Shown here: one piece after another, positions 26,992 to 37,339 of the stretch
Layout: the number at the start of each line of letters is the position of its first letter
Position numbering within the stretch: the first letter of the stretch is position 1
Assembly (NCBI RefSeq): GCF_004022705.2
Contig: NZ_RZOY02000001.1
Location: forward strand, 192,956-256,955
DNA length: 64,000 bases
DNA from: Mesorhizobium sp. M2D.F.Ca.ET.226.01.1.1
GTDB lineage: Bacteria; Pseudomonadota; Alphaproteobacteria; Rhizobiales; Rhizobiaceae
Direction: 5' to 3'
Translations under genes and position numbers: made by a program
The notes under the pieces: generated by a model
Seen by the model: only the letters and a program-made list of their open reading frames with translations
Told to the model about the DNA's origin: nothing
Databases searched by the model: none

Positions 26992-27006
26992 GTCGGCAAA
27001 GCCGAC
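26992..27006. repeat. Inverted repeat in the traC-traA gap
   Basis: GTCGGC AAA GCCGAC lies about 45 bp from the nic region. Possibly an accessory-protein site or promoter-proximal element in the oriT region. Confidence 0.4.
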
Positions 27007-27037
27007 GCTTTTGGAGATCATCCCGGCCGTTCCGAAG

Positions 27038-27080
27038 GAGCGGCTCCAAGGGCGCAATTATACGTCGCTGACGCGACGTC
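27038..27080 (-). other. oriT: Origin of transfer (oriT) with Q-type nic site
   Basis: On the minus strand the sequence reads ACGTATAATTGCGCCCTTGG (from ~27,065 down to 27,046), matching the RSF1010/Ti-plasmid nic consensus with GCGCCCT. It is flanked by the inverted repeat ACGTCGC TGAC GCGACGT at 27062-27079. It sits between divergent traCDG and traAFBH, exactly where oriT lies in the Ti plasmid. Nicking by TraA is inferred from this match. Confidence 0.85.
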
Positions 27081-27148
27081 CTGTGTTGCAAGCACGAACC
27101 GCCCGCCGATCCCGACGAACAGGTTTTCAAACGGGAGCATTCGTCGCC

Positions 27149-30100
27149 TTGGCCATCGCTCACTTCTCCGTCAGCATCGTTAGCCGCGGCGACGGCCGCA
27201 GCGCCGTGCTGTCGGCGGCGTATCGCCACTGCGCCAGGATGGAGTTCGACCGCGAGGCCCGCACCGTCGACTACACGCGGAAGGAAAGGGTCCTGCACGA
27301 AGAGTTCCTGCTCCCGGGGGACGCGCCGCAATGGCTGCGTAGCCTGATCGCGGATCGCTCGATCGCCGGCTCATCCGAAGCCTTCTGGAACACGGTCGAG
27401 GCCTTCGAAAAACGCGCCGATGCGCAGCTCGCCAAGGACCTCACCATGGCCCTGCCGCAGGAGCTGTCGGCCCAGCAGAATATCGCGCTCGTGCGCGATT
27501 TCGTGGAGCGGCACATTCTGTCAAAGGGCATGGTCGCCGATTGGGTCTATCACGACAATCCCGGCAATCCGCACGTCCACCTGATGACGACATTGCGGCC
27601 GCTGACGGAGGATGGTTTCGGCGCGAAGAAGGTCGCGGTGCTGGGCGAGGAAGGACAGCCCCTCCGGACGAAAGGCGGGAAGATCGTCTACGAGCTATGG
27701 GCCGGAGGAGGCGACGACTTCAACGCTTTTCGCGATGCGTGGTTCGAGCGGCTGAATCATCATCTTGCCCTCAACGGCATCGACCTTCGCGTCGATGGGC
27801 GATCCTACGAGAAGCAGGGCATCGATCTCGTTCCGACCGTCCACGTCGGCGTCGGCGCCAAGGCGATCGAGCGCAAAGCTCAGGTGGAAGGCCGCAAGCC
27901 GGAGCTGGAGCGCCTCGAACTCAAGCAGGAGCGGCGCGAGGAGAACGCCCGACGTATTCAGCAGAATCCGACGCTCGTGCTGGATCTCATCACGCGCGAG
28001 AAGAGCGTTTTCGACGAGCGCGACATTGCCCGTGTGCTTCACCGCTATATCGACGATGCCGGCCTGTTTCGGAACCTGATGGTGCGCCTTCTCCAAGACC
28101 AACAAATCCTGCGTCTGGAGCGCGAACGCATCTCGCTTGCTACCGGCGTCCGGGAGCCAGCGAAATACACGACGCGCGAGCTGATCCGGTTGGAAGCTCA
28201 AATGTCAAGTCGTGCGACCTGGCTCTCGCGGCGCTCCTCGCATGGCGTCGCAAAGCGCATCCTCGAGCAGACATTTTCGCGACACGAGGGACTGTCGCAG
28301 GAGCAGCGTAGCGCGATCGAGCATGTCGCCGGTGGCGCACGGATCGCGGCCGTCGTCGGCCGCGCCGGCGCGGGCAAGACCACCATGATGAAAGCGGCGC
28401 GCGAAGCCTGGGAAACCGCCGGCTATCGTGTTCTCGGCGCAGCGCTCGCCGGCAAGGCTGCCGAGGGGCTGGAGAAAGAAGCGGGCATCGCCTCACGCAC
28501 GCTCTCGTCATGGGAACTGCGTTGGAAAGAGCAGCGTGACCGCCTCAATGAAAAGACCGTCTTCGTTCTGGATGAGGCCGGCATGGTGTCTTCACGGCAA
28601 CTGACGACCTTTGTCGAAGCTGTCACCAGCGCCGGCGCTAAGCTGGTGCTGGTCGGCGATCCCGATCAGCTTCAGCCGATCGAAGCGGGCGCCGCGTTCC
28701 GGGCGATTACTGATCGGATCGGCTATGCCGAGCTTGAAACGATCTTCCGCCAGCGGGATAACTGGATGCGCACAGCATCGATGGATCTCGCGCGCGGTGA
28801 TGTCGGCGCGGCCCTCGCCGCATACGACAACGCCGGCATGGTGCGCGCCGCGTGGAGCAGGGACGAGGCTATCGGCTCGCTGATCGACGACTGGAACAGC
28901 GAATACGATCCGGCCAGGACCTCGCTCATCCTCGCTCACCGGCGGAGTGATGTGCGCACGCTGAACGAATTGGCGCGCGAGAAGCTGGTCGAGCGCGGCA
29001 TCGTCGGCGAGGGCTTTGCCTTCCGGACGGAAGACGGCGCCCGTCGGTTCGCCGTCGGCGACAGGGTCGTGTTCCTGAAGAACGAGGGATCGCTTGGCGT
29101 CAAGAACGGTATGCTGGCGACCGTCGTCGAGGCAGCGCCTGGCCGGATCGTCGCCGCAATCGGGGAGGGCGATGATCGCCGTCAGGTCGTCATCGAACAG
29201 CGCTTCTATGCCAATGTCGATCACGGCTATGCCACGACGGTCCACAAGTCCCAGGGGGCCACCGTCGACGACGTCAAGGTGCTCGCCTCCGGCACCATGG
29301 ACCGGCACCTCACCTATGTCGCGCTCACGCGTCATCGTGATGCCGCGCGGCTCTATGTCGGTCTCGACGAGTTCACCAATCGCGGCGGCGTGCTCGTCGA
29401 GCATGGCGCAGCACCCTTCGAACACAACCCGGAGAACAAGCAGAGCTACTTCGTTACCCTCGAAATCGCAGAAGGGAAGCAGAACACGATCTGGGGTGTC
29501 GATCTCAAGCGCGCGATGGCCGAGGCGGCCCCGCGGATCGGCGACCGTATCGGTCTGGACCATCAGGGCTCCCAGGAAGTCCGCCTACCCGACGGAAGCA
29601 AAGTAAAGCGCCACGAGTGGAAGGTCGTCGACGTCAGGAAGCTTGCGCTCTCCAGGATGACGGAGCGTCTGTCGCGTGACGGGTCGAAGGAAACGACACT
29701 CGACTATCAGCGGGCACCCTCCTATCGCGCCGCACTTCGCTTTGCCGAAACGCGCGGCCTCGATCTCATGAATGTCGCTCGGACCATCCTGCGCGACCGT
29801 CTCGAATGGACAATTCGGCAGAGGCAGCGCCTTGCCGATCTCGGCTCAAAGCTGCTGGCGATCGGCGCACGGCTCGGTCTCATTTCCGGCCCGCGGGCCG
29901 AATCCCAATCCACCAGCATGAAAGAGGCGAGGCCGATGGTTGCCGGCGTCACGATCCATCCGAAATCCCTCGAACAGGCTGTCGAGGACAAGCTCGCCGC
30001 CGATCCCGCGTTGAAGAAGCAATGGGACGAGGTCTCCACCCGCTTCCGGCGGGTCTTCGCCGATCCGGAAACCGCCTTCCGTGCCGTCGATGTCGACGCC

Positions 30101-30730
30101 ATGCTGAAGGACAGCGCCACCGCGAAATCCACGCTGGCGACGATCGGAAACAAGCCGGAGGGCTTTGGTCCGCTCAAGGGCAAGACCGGCATTTTCGCCA
30201 GCCGCGCCGACAAGCAGGACAGGGAAACGGCGACAGTCAATGCGCAGGCGCTCGCTCGCGACCTCGCCCGCTATCTCGAAATGCGTGAGGCCGCCGCACA
30301 GCGCCTTGAGTCGGAGGAGAGGGCGCTCAGGCATCGTGTCTCGATCGACATCCCGGCGCTCTCGCCGGCCGCCCGATCGGTGCTCGAGCGAGTCCGCGAT
30401 GCGATCGACAGGAACGATCTGCCCGCCGCCCTCGGATACGCGCTCGCGGACCGCGAGGCGAAGCAGGAGATCGACGGCTTCAACAAGGCCGTCGCCGAAC
30501 GGTTCGGCGAACGGACGCTGCTGAGCAACGCCGCGTGCGAGCCATCCGGCAGGCTCTTCGAGTCGCTCGCCAAGGGTCTGCAACTACAGGAGAGTCAACA
30601 CCTGAAGGAGGCCTGGCCGGCGATGCGGGCGGCGCAGCAACTCGCCGCCCAGGAGCGCACGGTCGCAACGCTGAAACAGGCTGAAGACACGAAGCTTTCG
30701 CAGCGCCAAACTTCGATCATGAAGCAATGA
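27149..30730 (+). CDS. traA: TraA relaxase-helicase
   Basis: A 1193-residue Ti-plasmid-type TraA. The N-terminal MobA/MobL relaxase domain opens [30 protein letters not shown], with the metal-binding histidine motif NPHVHLMT. A RecD-like helicase follows, with Walker [12 protein letters not shown] near residue 404, [10 protein letters not shown] near 474 and [14 protein letters not shown] near 696. The C-terminal region is long, helical and charged. It nicks oriT, stays bound to the 5' end and unwinds the strand. I start it at TTG 27149, which gives the family N-terminus; the longer frame from 26918 would cross oriT. It is coupled to traF by an ATGA overlap. Confidence 0.95.
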   Translation: MAIAHFSVSIVSRGDGRSAVLSAAYRHCARMEFDREARTVDYTRKERVLHEEFLLPGDAPQWLRSLIADRSIAGSSEAFWNTVEAFEKRADAQLAKDLTMALPQELSAQQNIALVRDFVERHILSKGMVADWVYHDNPGNPHVHLMTTLRPLTEDGFGAKKVAVLGEEGQPLRTKGGKIVYELWAGGGDDFNAFRDAWFERLNHHLALNGIDLRVDGRSYEKQGIDLVPTVHVGVGAKAIERKAQVEGRKPELERLELKQERREENARRIQQNPTLVLDLITREKSVFDERDIARVLHRYIDDAGLFRNLMVRLLQDQQILRLERERISLATGVREPAKYTTRELIRLEAQMSSRATWLSRRSSHGVAKRILEQTFSRHEGLSQEQRSAIEHVAGGARIAAVVGRAGAGKTTMMKAAREAWETAGYRVLGAALAGKAAEGLEKEAGIASRTLSSWELRWKEQRDRLNEKTVFVLDEAGMVSSRQLTTFVEAVTSAGAKLVLVGDPDQLQPIEAGAAFRAITDRIGYAELETIFRQRDNWMRTASMDLARGDVGAALAAYDNAGMVRAAWSRDEAIGSLIDDWNSEYDPARTSLILAHRRSDVRTLNELAREKLVERGIVGEGFAFRTEDGARRFAVGDRVVFLKNEGSLGVKNGMLATVVEAAPGRIVAAIGEGDDRRQVVIEQRFYANVDHGYATTVHKSQGATVDDVKVLASGTMDRHLTYVALTRHRDAARLYVGLDEFTNRGGVLVEHGAAPFEHNPENKQSYFVTLEIAEGKQNTIWGVDLKRAMAEAAPRIGDRIGLDHQGSQEVRLPDGSKVKRHEWKVVDVRKLALSRMTERLSRDGSKETTLDYQRAPSYRAALRFAETRGLDLMNVARTILRDRLEWTIRQRQRLADLGSKLLAIGARLGLISGPRAESQSTSMKEARPMVAGVTIHPKSLEQAVEDKLAADPALKKQWDEVSTRFRRVFADPETAFRAVDVDAMLKDSATAKSTLATIGNKPEGFGPLKGKTGIFASRADKQDRETATVNAQALARDLARYLEMREAAAQRLESEERALRHRVSIDIPALSPAARSVLERVRDAIDRNDLPAALGYALADREAKQEIDGFNKAVAERFGERTLLSNAACEPSGRLFESLAKGLQLQESQHLKEAWPAMRAAQQLAAQERTVATLKQAEDTKLSQRQTSIMKQ

Positions 30731-31260
30731 CCAGGTCTCGCGCCATCGCGCTAATCAGCATTCCGGCCACCCTTGTACTCATCGGGTCCGCGATCGCACT
30801 GGCCGGCGGCTACCGGCTCAACCTGACGCCGAGCGAACCGCTCGGACTCTGGCGGATCGAGACGCTTGATCGCGATGTCGCGGTTGGAGATCTGGTATTC
30901 GTCTGCCCGCCGGCGGCCGTGCCGTTCCTTCAGGCACGCGAGCGCGGGTATCTGCGACGCGGCCTTTGCGCAGGCGGTTTCGCGCCTCTGATCAAGACGG
31001 TCATCGCGCTCCCCGCCCAGCACGTCGAGATCGGCGAGAATGTTGCCGTCGATGGCCAGCCGATCCCTTCGTCCCGCGTCCGCACCATGGACGGCGAGGG
31101 CAGGGCGGTCGAGCCCTATTCCGGCGGCGTGGTGCCAGCCGGATTTCTCTTTCTCCACTCTCCCTATGCGAGTTCCTATGATTCCCGATATTTTGGCCCG
31201 ATTCCGGCGTCCGGGCTTCTCGGCCTTGCGCGGCCGGTCCATACCTTCGATCCCCGCTAG
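30727..31260 (+). CDS. traF: TraF S26-type transfer peptidase
   Basis: A 177-residue signal-peptidase-like protein with one N-terminal membrane helix (~residues 5-27). Catalytic Ser36 lies in TPSEPLGLW and Lys90 in [10 protein letters not shown]; the C-terminal motif is [15 protein letters not shown]. By analogy with RP4/Ti TraF it matures or cyclises pilin. It starts within the traA stop (ATGA) and its end overlaps traB. Confidence 0.92.
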   Translation: MTRSRAIALISIPATLVLIGSAIALAGGYRLNLTPSEPLGLWRIETLDRDVAVGDLVFVCPPAAVPFLQARERGYLRRGLCAGGFAPLIKTVIALPAQHVEIGENVAVDGQPIPSSRVRTMDGEGRAVEPYSGGVVPAGFLFLHSPYASSYDSRYFGPIPASGLLGLARPVHTFDPR

Positions 31261-32425
31261 GCTCCGATCGACGCTCCTGGTCGCCATCGCGATCGTCGCC
31301 GGCATGGTCGGTTGGAGCGGCCATGTGCTCGCCCTTCCCATCGCCATCATCTTTCCGGCGCTGTGGGCGCTGTCGCCCTCGCGCGTGGTCGCCTGCGCAG
31401 TGTCCGCTGGTTATTTCCTTGCCGCCTCGCGCGGACTGCCGCAGGGCGTGGCGAACTTCTATGCAGCCGATTTCTGGCCCGGCCTTCTGCTCTGGATTGC
31501 CGCGTCTCTTGCCTTCGTCGCCGTGCATACGGTGCTCTGGGCAAAGCGACCGGAAGAGTGGCGTCCGGGAAGGAGGGCACTGCGATATCTAGCGGCTATG
31601 GTGCTGATGGGGCTGCCGCCCTTCGGCATCACCGGCTGGGCGCACCCGCTTACGGCGGCCGGCGTGCTTTTTCCGGGGTGGAGATGGTGGGGGCTCGCGA
31701 CGACTGCCGCCGGCCTCGCAATGATGACATCGCGATTTTGGCCGGCTGCAGGTGTCGCCTCGGCAGGCTTTTGGCTCTGGTCCGCCGCAACGTGGACGCA
31801 ACCCGATCTACCGCAGGGATGGAAAAGCGTCGACCTCAATTACGCATCGAGCCTCGGTCGTGACGGTTCGCTCGATCATCACCGTGATCTGATCGCCACA
31901 GTCCGGGTGCAGGCTGATGATGGAGCCCGCTTCGTGGTGCTCCCGGAAAGCGCGCTCGGCTTCTGGACGCCGACTGTCGCGCGCCTCTGGCAGCAAGGCT
32001 TGCACGGGCTTGACCTCACCGTTGTCGCCGGCGCGGCCGTCATCGACGAGCGGGGCTACGACAATGTCATGGTCGCGATCTCCGCCGACGAGGCCCGTGT
32101 CCTCTATCGCGAGCGCATGCCGGTTCCGGTTTCCATGTGGCAGCCCTGGCGAGCGTGGTTCGGGCGAGACGGCGGAGCGCGCGCAAATCTCTTTGCAAAC
32201 CCGGTTGTCGACCTCTCCGAAACGAGAATCGCGCCGTTGATCTGCTACGAGCAGCTCATCGTCTGGCCAGCTTTCCAGTCGATGCTGCATTCGCCCGAGA
32301 TCGTCGTGGCGACCGGCAACGGATGGTGGACCGCCGGCACCTCGATCGTCGACATCCAGCGAGCCAGCGCGACCGCCTGGGCGAAGCTTTTCGGCACTCC
32401 GATCGTCATGGCATTCAACACATAA
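31178..32425 (+). CDS. traB: TraB nitrilase-like transfer protein
   Basis: About 415 residues of Ti-type TraB. Several N-terminal membrane segments (residues ~25-200) precede a periplasmic nitrilase/apolipoprotein-N-acyltransferase-like domain, with a catalytic-type Glu in VLPESALG and Cys in PLICYEQ. The usual lysine position reads [12 protein letters not shown], without an obvious lysine. Ti TraB has been linked to transfer efficiency. The start is uncertain: ATG 31178, ATG 31166 and TTG 31226 all lie inside the end of traF and none has a good ribosome site. Confidence 0.85.
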   Translation: MIPDILARFRRPGFSALRGRSIPSIPARLRSTLLVAIAIVAGMVGWSGHVLALPIAIIFPALWALSPSRVVACAVSAGYFLAASRGLPQGVANFYAADFWPGLLLWIAASLAFVAVHTVLWAKRPEEWRPGRRALRYLAAMVLMGLPPFGITGWAHPLTAAGVLFPGWRWWGLATTAAGLAMMTSRFWPAAGVASAGFWLWSAATWTQPDLPQGWKSVDLNYASSLGRDGSLDHHRDLIATVRVQADDGARFVVLPESALGFWTPTVARLWQQGLHGLDLTVVAGAAVIDERGYDNVMVAISADEARVLYRERMPVPVSMWQPWRAWFGRDGGARANLFANPVVDLSETRIAPLICYEQLIVWPAFQSMLHSPEIVVATGNGWWTAGTSIVDIQRASATAWAKLFGTPIVMAFNT

Positions 32426-32442
32426 CTACAGGAGAAGCCCGG

Positions 32443-33033
32443 ATGGTCGATGCCGCCCTCATCCAGAACTGCGCCGATCCGGGGCTAAAGCCCGCGATCG
32501 TTGAGAACTTCATCGAACGGGCAGGGTCGCAGGATCCGCTCGCCGTCACGGTGCGCTCCAGCAATCGAGTCGTGCTGGTCCCAAAGCCCGCCACGCCGGA
32601 CGAGGCGATGGACCTCATCAGGCAGCATGTCGGCCGCGAAGTCGTGCGCGTGGGAATTACACAATACCCGGCCGGTCTGGGGGTTGTGGAAGCCGGAGAG
32701 CTGAAACGCGATCTGGTCGACGCCTGCGCAAATCTGCGCATGGGCACGACACTGTTCGCCAAGGTCTATCGGATCGTCACCAAATGGTATGGGAAGCCGG
32801 TAGAGGAAGCCTTCGACGGCGCCATCACTGCGTGGCAGACAGGGTATTTCGAAGGAGAGTCGGTGTTTCGAGCGGCGGATCCGGGCGATGTCCGGGTGGC
32901 CACGCCGGCTGCTGGCAACGGAGCGTTAAAGCCAGCCAACAGCGAAGCTACCAGCGACAAAGGCTCCGCCGAAGATCCAAATCGAGCCGGGATAAGGGTC
33001 GATCTTTCCCAAATTGGACTTCGCTCGGATTAA
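32443..33033 (+). CDS. traH: TraH transfer protein
   Basis: A 196-residue TraH of the Ti-plasmid traAFBH operon: MVDAALIQNCADPGLKPAIVENFIERAGS, DPLAVTVRSSNRVVLVPKP and a lysozyme-like WQTGYF region near residue 130. The polar tail is variable. ATG 32443 has CAGGAGAAG upstream. It is the last transfer gene here; the next gene is convergent and catabolic, so the backbone/cargo border lies in the 138 bp after its stop. Confidence 0.9.
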   Translation: MVDAALIQNCADPGLKPAIVENFIERAGSQDPLAVTVRSSNRVVLVPKPATPDEAMDLIRQHVGREVVRVGITQYPAGLGVVEAGELKRDLVDACANLRMGTTLFAKVYRIVTKWYGKPVEEAFDGAITAWQTGYFEGESVFRAADPGDVRVATPAAGNGALKPANSEATSDKGSAEDPNRAGIRVDLSQIGLRSD

Positions 33034-33171
33034 ATCGGTACTTCGACGAACCCCACCAACCAATCTGAGCGCCCGACGCCGAACCTAAATGGTGTTGAGA
33101 CCGACCGCAGAGTTCTCGGTAAACGACACCGGCGCGCGTGCCACGTTCGGAGGGATGATTTCGGGATGCGC

Positions 33172-35286
33172 TCACTCTGCCAAGAACTTGCGCAGCACGT
33201 TGGTGGTCAATCTCGCGATGTCGTTGTCGTAGCTATTTGTCCCCAGGCTGCCTGCCCAGCAGATAGAGCCCGTCGAGAATACCTTGCCTCCTCCGATATG
33301 TTCAACAAGAACCACGTCGGCGCGCACATGCGGGTTTTTGGAACCCTGCTGGTTCGGTGCCACTTCGGTGACGCTGTCGAGGCTGGGGAAGTACAGATCG
33401 TTATGCCTGGACGACATCAACACGACCGTGCTGTCGGGCGTCCCGCGCGCTGGATCCGCGTGATCAAGCTCATCGCCGGCCGCGCCACCCAACAAATAGC
33501 CGTGCTCGCCCACCGTTTCGCTAGCAATACCCTCAAAAACCCACGCCACCGCTTCGGCATAGCTTTCGGGCGTGCGCGTGAAGCCCGAGGCGGGTCCCCA
33601 TCCGGCGGCGGCCATGCCAACCCCAAGGAAAGGATTTTGGTCACGGCCGCGGTGCCTGTAGGCGCCCCCCATCTCGCCGGTCGAACTGTGATAGAGCTCA
33701 GCCGCATGGGAGGTCCAGTTGCGCTGGGCCGCATAGCCCCGCCGCACCTCGATGGTGGTGCGCAGCTTGTTGACGTAACTCGTGGCCCAGAAAAATCCGT
33801 TGGCGCCGAGATACATCAGCTTGCCGCCGCCCTTGACGTAATCTTCGAAAGCGTCGAATTCGGCTGCAGTGGGGTATTCCGGATGACTCCCGGTGAGGAT
33901 CACGTCATAGCTGTCGAGCAGGTCCTTGCCCAGGGTGTCGACGTCCTCATCGGTCGCCACATCGAATTCGACGCCGATGCTGTCCAGCCAACCGGTGATG
34001 AAGAAGTCGCCGGAGAAATGTCTTGGACCCCCGGCCAGCCAGTTGATGTAGTTCGGCTGCACGTTGGTCAGGGGGCGCAACCGCGAAGCATAGATCACCC
34101 CGCTATCGTCCGAATGCCGATCGTACAGCGATCTGCCGAGTGAAGGCATCTGCTGAAGAAGGGTTTCCGCCTTGTCCAGCACGATCGGAAAACTCATCAT
34201 CTTTTGGTGGGCGACTCCGCGCTCGCCCTCCCAAAGATGCTCGTTGCCATAGGCGAGGTAAGTGTTCGTCGGAGCGACGAACAGGACCCGTTTCCTGACC
34301 GCTCCCGGGAGAACATAGAAGGGAATGTAGTAGCTGGTTTCACCCTGGTTCAGGCGAACGGCATATATCCCGCTTTCGGCGGGAGCTTCGACCTCGAAGT
34401 CCGTTTTCCATTGCGCGTCATCGAGATCGTCATCATGCAGATGCAATGCATTCCACTGCGCCGGGTCGTCGGTCCAGCGGATGGTTTTCTTGTCCCATGC
34501 AGGACCAAGAACCGCTCGAGCCGGCCGGTTGACAAGCCGTCCGTGCCGCCCGGCGCCGGAGACGTCCACCGCGATGTCACTGTCCATTTGCCTGGAGAAG
34601 TCCCACTGAAGGATAGGCTGCGTCGCAGACACTCCAAATACATTGACCTCGGATACGCATCCGTTGAAGCAATCCGTCGTCCGGCCGTCTTCGGCGTGCG
34701 CCGCGCCGACACGGAAACGTGTGACGGATCCTTCCGCTACGACGACCGGCGTCGACCAGCAGTGCGTGCCGGTCTGTTCCTCCGCGGTCAGGCGCAGTTC
34801 CGCTTCGCCGAGGCCGTAGACAGCCTTCAAGAGCACCCAACGCCCCTTCGGCAGCGGATCGGGTGAGGACACCATCGTGACCGCGCCGTTCGAGGATCGC
34901 AGATATAGCGCCGGCCGGCCGGTCCGATCGAGTTCAAGCATCATGCGAGTGACAGAGCTATCGTCCGAGAGGCTGAACAGCGTCTGGCAAAGACGACCCG
35001 GCGCGGTCGGTTTCACGCACAGACTGACCCCGACCCCCTTGGCGAAATCGACCCTCGGCAAGGCAACATCGATGAAAGATCCCGGATGAAGTGCCTGCAC
35101 CCGGCCGGTGTGCTGACCATTGCTCTTGGATGACACTGGTTCTTCGGCAACCGAGAGACCGGCGGCGCCTTCTTTCATGCCTCGCAGGCGCACCAGTTGC
35201 GATCTGTAGATGCTCGCAGCGCTGATTTTGATTTCGACATGGTCACCAGCATCGACGGAAAGCTTATCGGCATAGCCGATCAACAT
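33172..35286 (-). CDS. N,N-dimethylformamidase large-subunit-like protein
   Basis: A 704-residue protein resembling the DMFase beta subunit. Residues ~65-240 look like a LamG/concanavalin-type domain (FIDVALPRVDFAKGVGVSLCVKP); the catalytic half follows. A His-x-Glu motif H468-P-E470 and tyrosines Y346 and Y388 have spacing close to the His, Glu and two Tyr that hold iron in characterised DMFase, as I recall it. The small DMFase subunit gene is absent nearby. Start 35286 has GGGAGAAG upstream. It is last in an operon with a ribose-type ABC transporter, so the true substrate is probably a transported amide or sugar-derived compound rather than DMF. Confidence 0.75.
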   Translation of the reverse strand: MLIGYADKLSVDAGDHVEIKISAASIYRSQLVRLRGMKEGAAGLSVAEEPVSSKSNGQHTGRVQALHPGSFIDVALPRVDFAKGVGVSLCVKPTAPGRLCQTLFSLSDDSSVTRMMLELDRTGRPALYLRSSNGAVTMVSSPDPLPKGRWVLLKAVYGLGEAELRLTAEEQTGTHCWSTPVVVAEGSVTRFRVGAAHAEDGRTTDCFNGCVSEVNVFGVSATQPILQWDFSRQMDSDIAVDVSGAGRHGRLVNRPARAVLGPAWDKKTIRWTDDPAQWNALHLHDDDLDDAQWKTDFEVEAPAESGIYAVRLNQGETSYYIPFYVLPGAVRKRVLFVAPTNTYLAYGNEHLWEGERGVAHQKMMSFPIVLDKAETLLQQMPSLGRSLYDRHSDDSGVIYASRLRPLTNVQPNYINWLAGGPRHFSGDFFITGWLDSIGVEFDVATDEDVDTLGKDLLDSYDVILTGSHPEYPTAAEFDAFEDYVKGGGKLMYLGANGFFWATSYVNKLRTTIEVRRGYAAQRNWTSHAAELYHSSTGEMGGAYRHRGRDQNPFLGVGMAAAGWGPASGFTRTPESYAEAVAWVFEGIASETVGEHGYLLGGAAGDELDHADPARGTPDSTVVLMSSRHNDLYFPSLDSVTEVAPNQQGSKNPHVRADVVLVEHIGGGKVFSTGSICWAGSLGTNSYDNDIARLTTNVLRKFLAE

Positions 35287-35331
35287 CTTGATCTTCTCCC
35301 AACTTGGTTACGGCAGTCGGACGGCCAAGTC

Positions 35332-36543
35332 TTACCGCGACGACGAAGATCCGCTCCGGGCAATGAGCGCGTCCGCTATCACCGCGGCTACGAGTACGCC
35401 GCCCTGAACGAGCAAGCGCAATTGCGTGCTGGCGTTGATCAGGAACATTCCGTTGGCGATCGAGCCGATGACGAGGGCGCCAAGAATAGCTGCCCAGACG
35501 CTGCCGCGACCGCCAAAAAGGCTCGTCCCGCCGATGACCGCCGCCGCGATTGCCTCCAGCAAGAGACTTTGGTCGGCCGATGCCGGGGAGACGCCCAGCA
35601 CCCGGGCCGCAGCCACGACTCCGCCGAGCGCCGTCAACATGCCAAGAATTGAAAAGGCCGCCATCTTCATCCAGTTCACAGGGATGCCGGCGCGGCGTGC
35701 CGCCTCGCGATTGCCGCCGATGGCGTACAGCCAAATGCCGAACGGAGTTTGGGTTGTGGCGTAGGACAAGATTGCGATCAGGCCCGCAAGCACGGCAACG
35801 GTAAGAGGCACGCCTCGGTAAGCATTGAAAATGGCGACAACCGCCAGACTGGCAAAAATGATGGCGACGCCAATGGCCATGGAGCGCATCAAATTCGATG
35901 GCAAGCCGTAGGCCACTCTTTGGCGGTGATCGTTCCATCGCATGGCAAGGCCTATCAGCCCGACGGCCGCGGGCAAGGCATAGCTGACGGTCGTTGGCAG
36001 ACGGTACGCGGCCAGGAACTGCAAATCGGTCCCGGCGAGAGGAACAAGGCCGCTTTCTGCCGGAAGCAAAATCAGCAGGACACCTTGCAGCATGAGCGAG
36101 AAGCCGAGTGTGACGATGAAGGCCGGTGCGCCGCTATAGACGATCATCGAACCCTGCAGCAAACCGTAGAGGCCGCCGACGGTAATCGCGATGATTAGCG
36201 CGATCGACAAGCCGACGTCCATGTTGACGACGAGCACGCCGACAATGCCGGCGCACACGGCCGCGAGACCAGCAACCGAAAGATCGATCTCGGCAACGAC
36301 CAGTACGAGGACAAGCCCGAGCGCCACGATGCTTGTGGTCGCGATCTGATCGGCAAGGTTGGTCAGGTTGCGCGCCGACAGAAACACTGGAGATTGCGAG
36401 GCAAAGATCGCCCAGATGAGAGCCAGCGACAGCAGGACCGGTACGACACGCCATTTTGTCGATAGCGCCTCAAGAAGGTTCTGCCTGAAACTGATTTTCG
36501 CAGGCGCCGGTGTGGCAGAAACTTGTTGTCTCGTGGTGTTCAT
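35332..36543 (-). CDS. Ribose/xylose-type ABC transporter permease
   Basis: A 403-residue BPD_transp_2 permease (RbsC/XylH family) with about ten hydrophobic spans and the conserved loop YAIGGNREAARRAGIPV that contacts the ATPase. ATG 36543 is preferred over 36552 because AAGGGA then has usable spacing. It lies between the ATPase and the DMFase-like gene on the same strand. Confidence 0.9.
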   Translation of the reverse strand: MNTTRQQVSATPAPAKISFRQNLLEALSTKWRVVPVLLSLALIWAIFASQSPVFLSARNLTNLADQIATTSIVALGLVLVLVVAEIDLSVAGLAAVCAGIVGVLVVNMDVGLSIALIIAITVGGLYGLLQGSMIVYSGAPAFIVTLGFSLMLQGVLLILLPAESGLVPLAGTDLQFLAAYRLPTTVSYALPAAVGLIGLAMRWNDHRQRVAYGLPSNLMRSMAIGVAIIFASLAVVAIFNAYRGVPLTVAVLAGLIAILSYATTQTPFGIWLYAIGGNREAARRAGIPVNWMKMAAFSILGMLTALGGVVAAARVLGVSPASADQSLLLEAIAAAVIGGTSLFGGRGSVWAAILGALVIGSIANGMFLINASTQLRLLVQGGVLVAAVIADALIARSGSSSSR

Positions 36544-36556
36544 AGCCTGCATCCCT

Positions 36557-37339
36557 TCAATGGTCCGTGCCGGTTATGGCTGCGACCAGGCTGCTCCTCG
36601 TCCATTCCGCGACTGGCCGCTCGGCGGCTTTGCGCCCCAGGCGCAGGACCACGATCCTGTCTGCAATGTCCAACACATCACCCAGGTCGTGAGAGACGAG
36701 GATCACGCCCAGACCCTGCTCGCGAAGGCGCGCGATGAGCGCCATGACCTCCGCCCGTTGCGCCACGCCAAGTGCGGCAGTTGGCTCGTCGAGCAGGATC
36801 ACTCGCGGTTTCGACAGAACCGCGCGCGCGATGGCCACAGACTGGCGCTGGCCGCCAGAAAGCCGTCCCACGGAGACACTGTAGTCCCTGATCTTCACGT
36901 TGAGACTGGACAGGGCCGCATGGGCCCGAGATTCCATCAGCGGTCGCGAGAGCTTTGCACCCCGAAGCAGCCCTGAATGCATTTCCCTTCCTAGGAAAAG
37001 GTTCTGAACGGTATCAAGATTGTCGCAAAGCGCGAGGTCCTGATAGACCGTCTGAATGCCCAGCTCCGCCGCATCCTGCGGCTTCCTCAGCGATACCTCT
37101 TGCCCGTTGAACAGAATCCTGCCCTCGTCGGCGGAAACGATCCCGCTGATGATCTTGACGAGGGTCGACTTTCCGGCGCCGTTGTCTCCGGCCAGCGCCA
37201 CGACCTCTCCCTCCCGGACGTCGAAATCGACGCCCGAAAGGGCGGTGATGCCGCCATAGTGCTTGCCAATTCCCGCCAGAGACAGGATTGGAGCGTCGTC
37301 GTTCTTGGCGACCATCTTGTTGTTACCGCTTCTTTGCAT
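36557..37339 (-). CDS. Ribose/xylose-type ABC transporter ATPase (single domain)
   Basis: A 260-residue ABC ATPase. Walker A is GDNGAGKST, the Q-loop VYQDLALCDNL, the signature LSGGQRQSVAIARAV, Walker B ILLDEPTAALG and the H-loop LVSHDLGDV. The short single-cassette form resembles the FrcA/XylG-like ATPases of rhizobia, not the double RbsA. It starts on the last base of the binding-protein stop, so the two are translationally coupled. Confidence 0.9.
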   Translation of the reverse strand: MQRSGNNKMVAKNDDAPILSLAGIGKHYGGITALSGVDFDVREGEVVALAGDNGAGKSTLVKIISGIVSADEGRILFNGQEVSLRKPQDAAELGIQTVYQDLALCDNLDTVQNLFLGREMHSGLLRGAKLSRPLMESRAHAALSSLNVKIRDYSVSVGRLSGGQRQSVAIARAVLSKPRVILLDEPTAALGVAQRAEVMALIARLREQGLGVILVSHDLGDVLDIADRIVVLRLGRKAAERPVAEWTRSSLVAAITGTDH

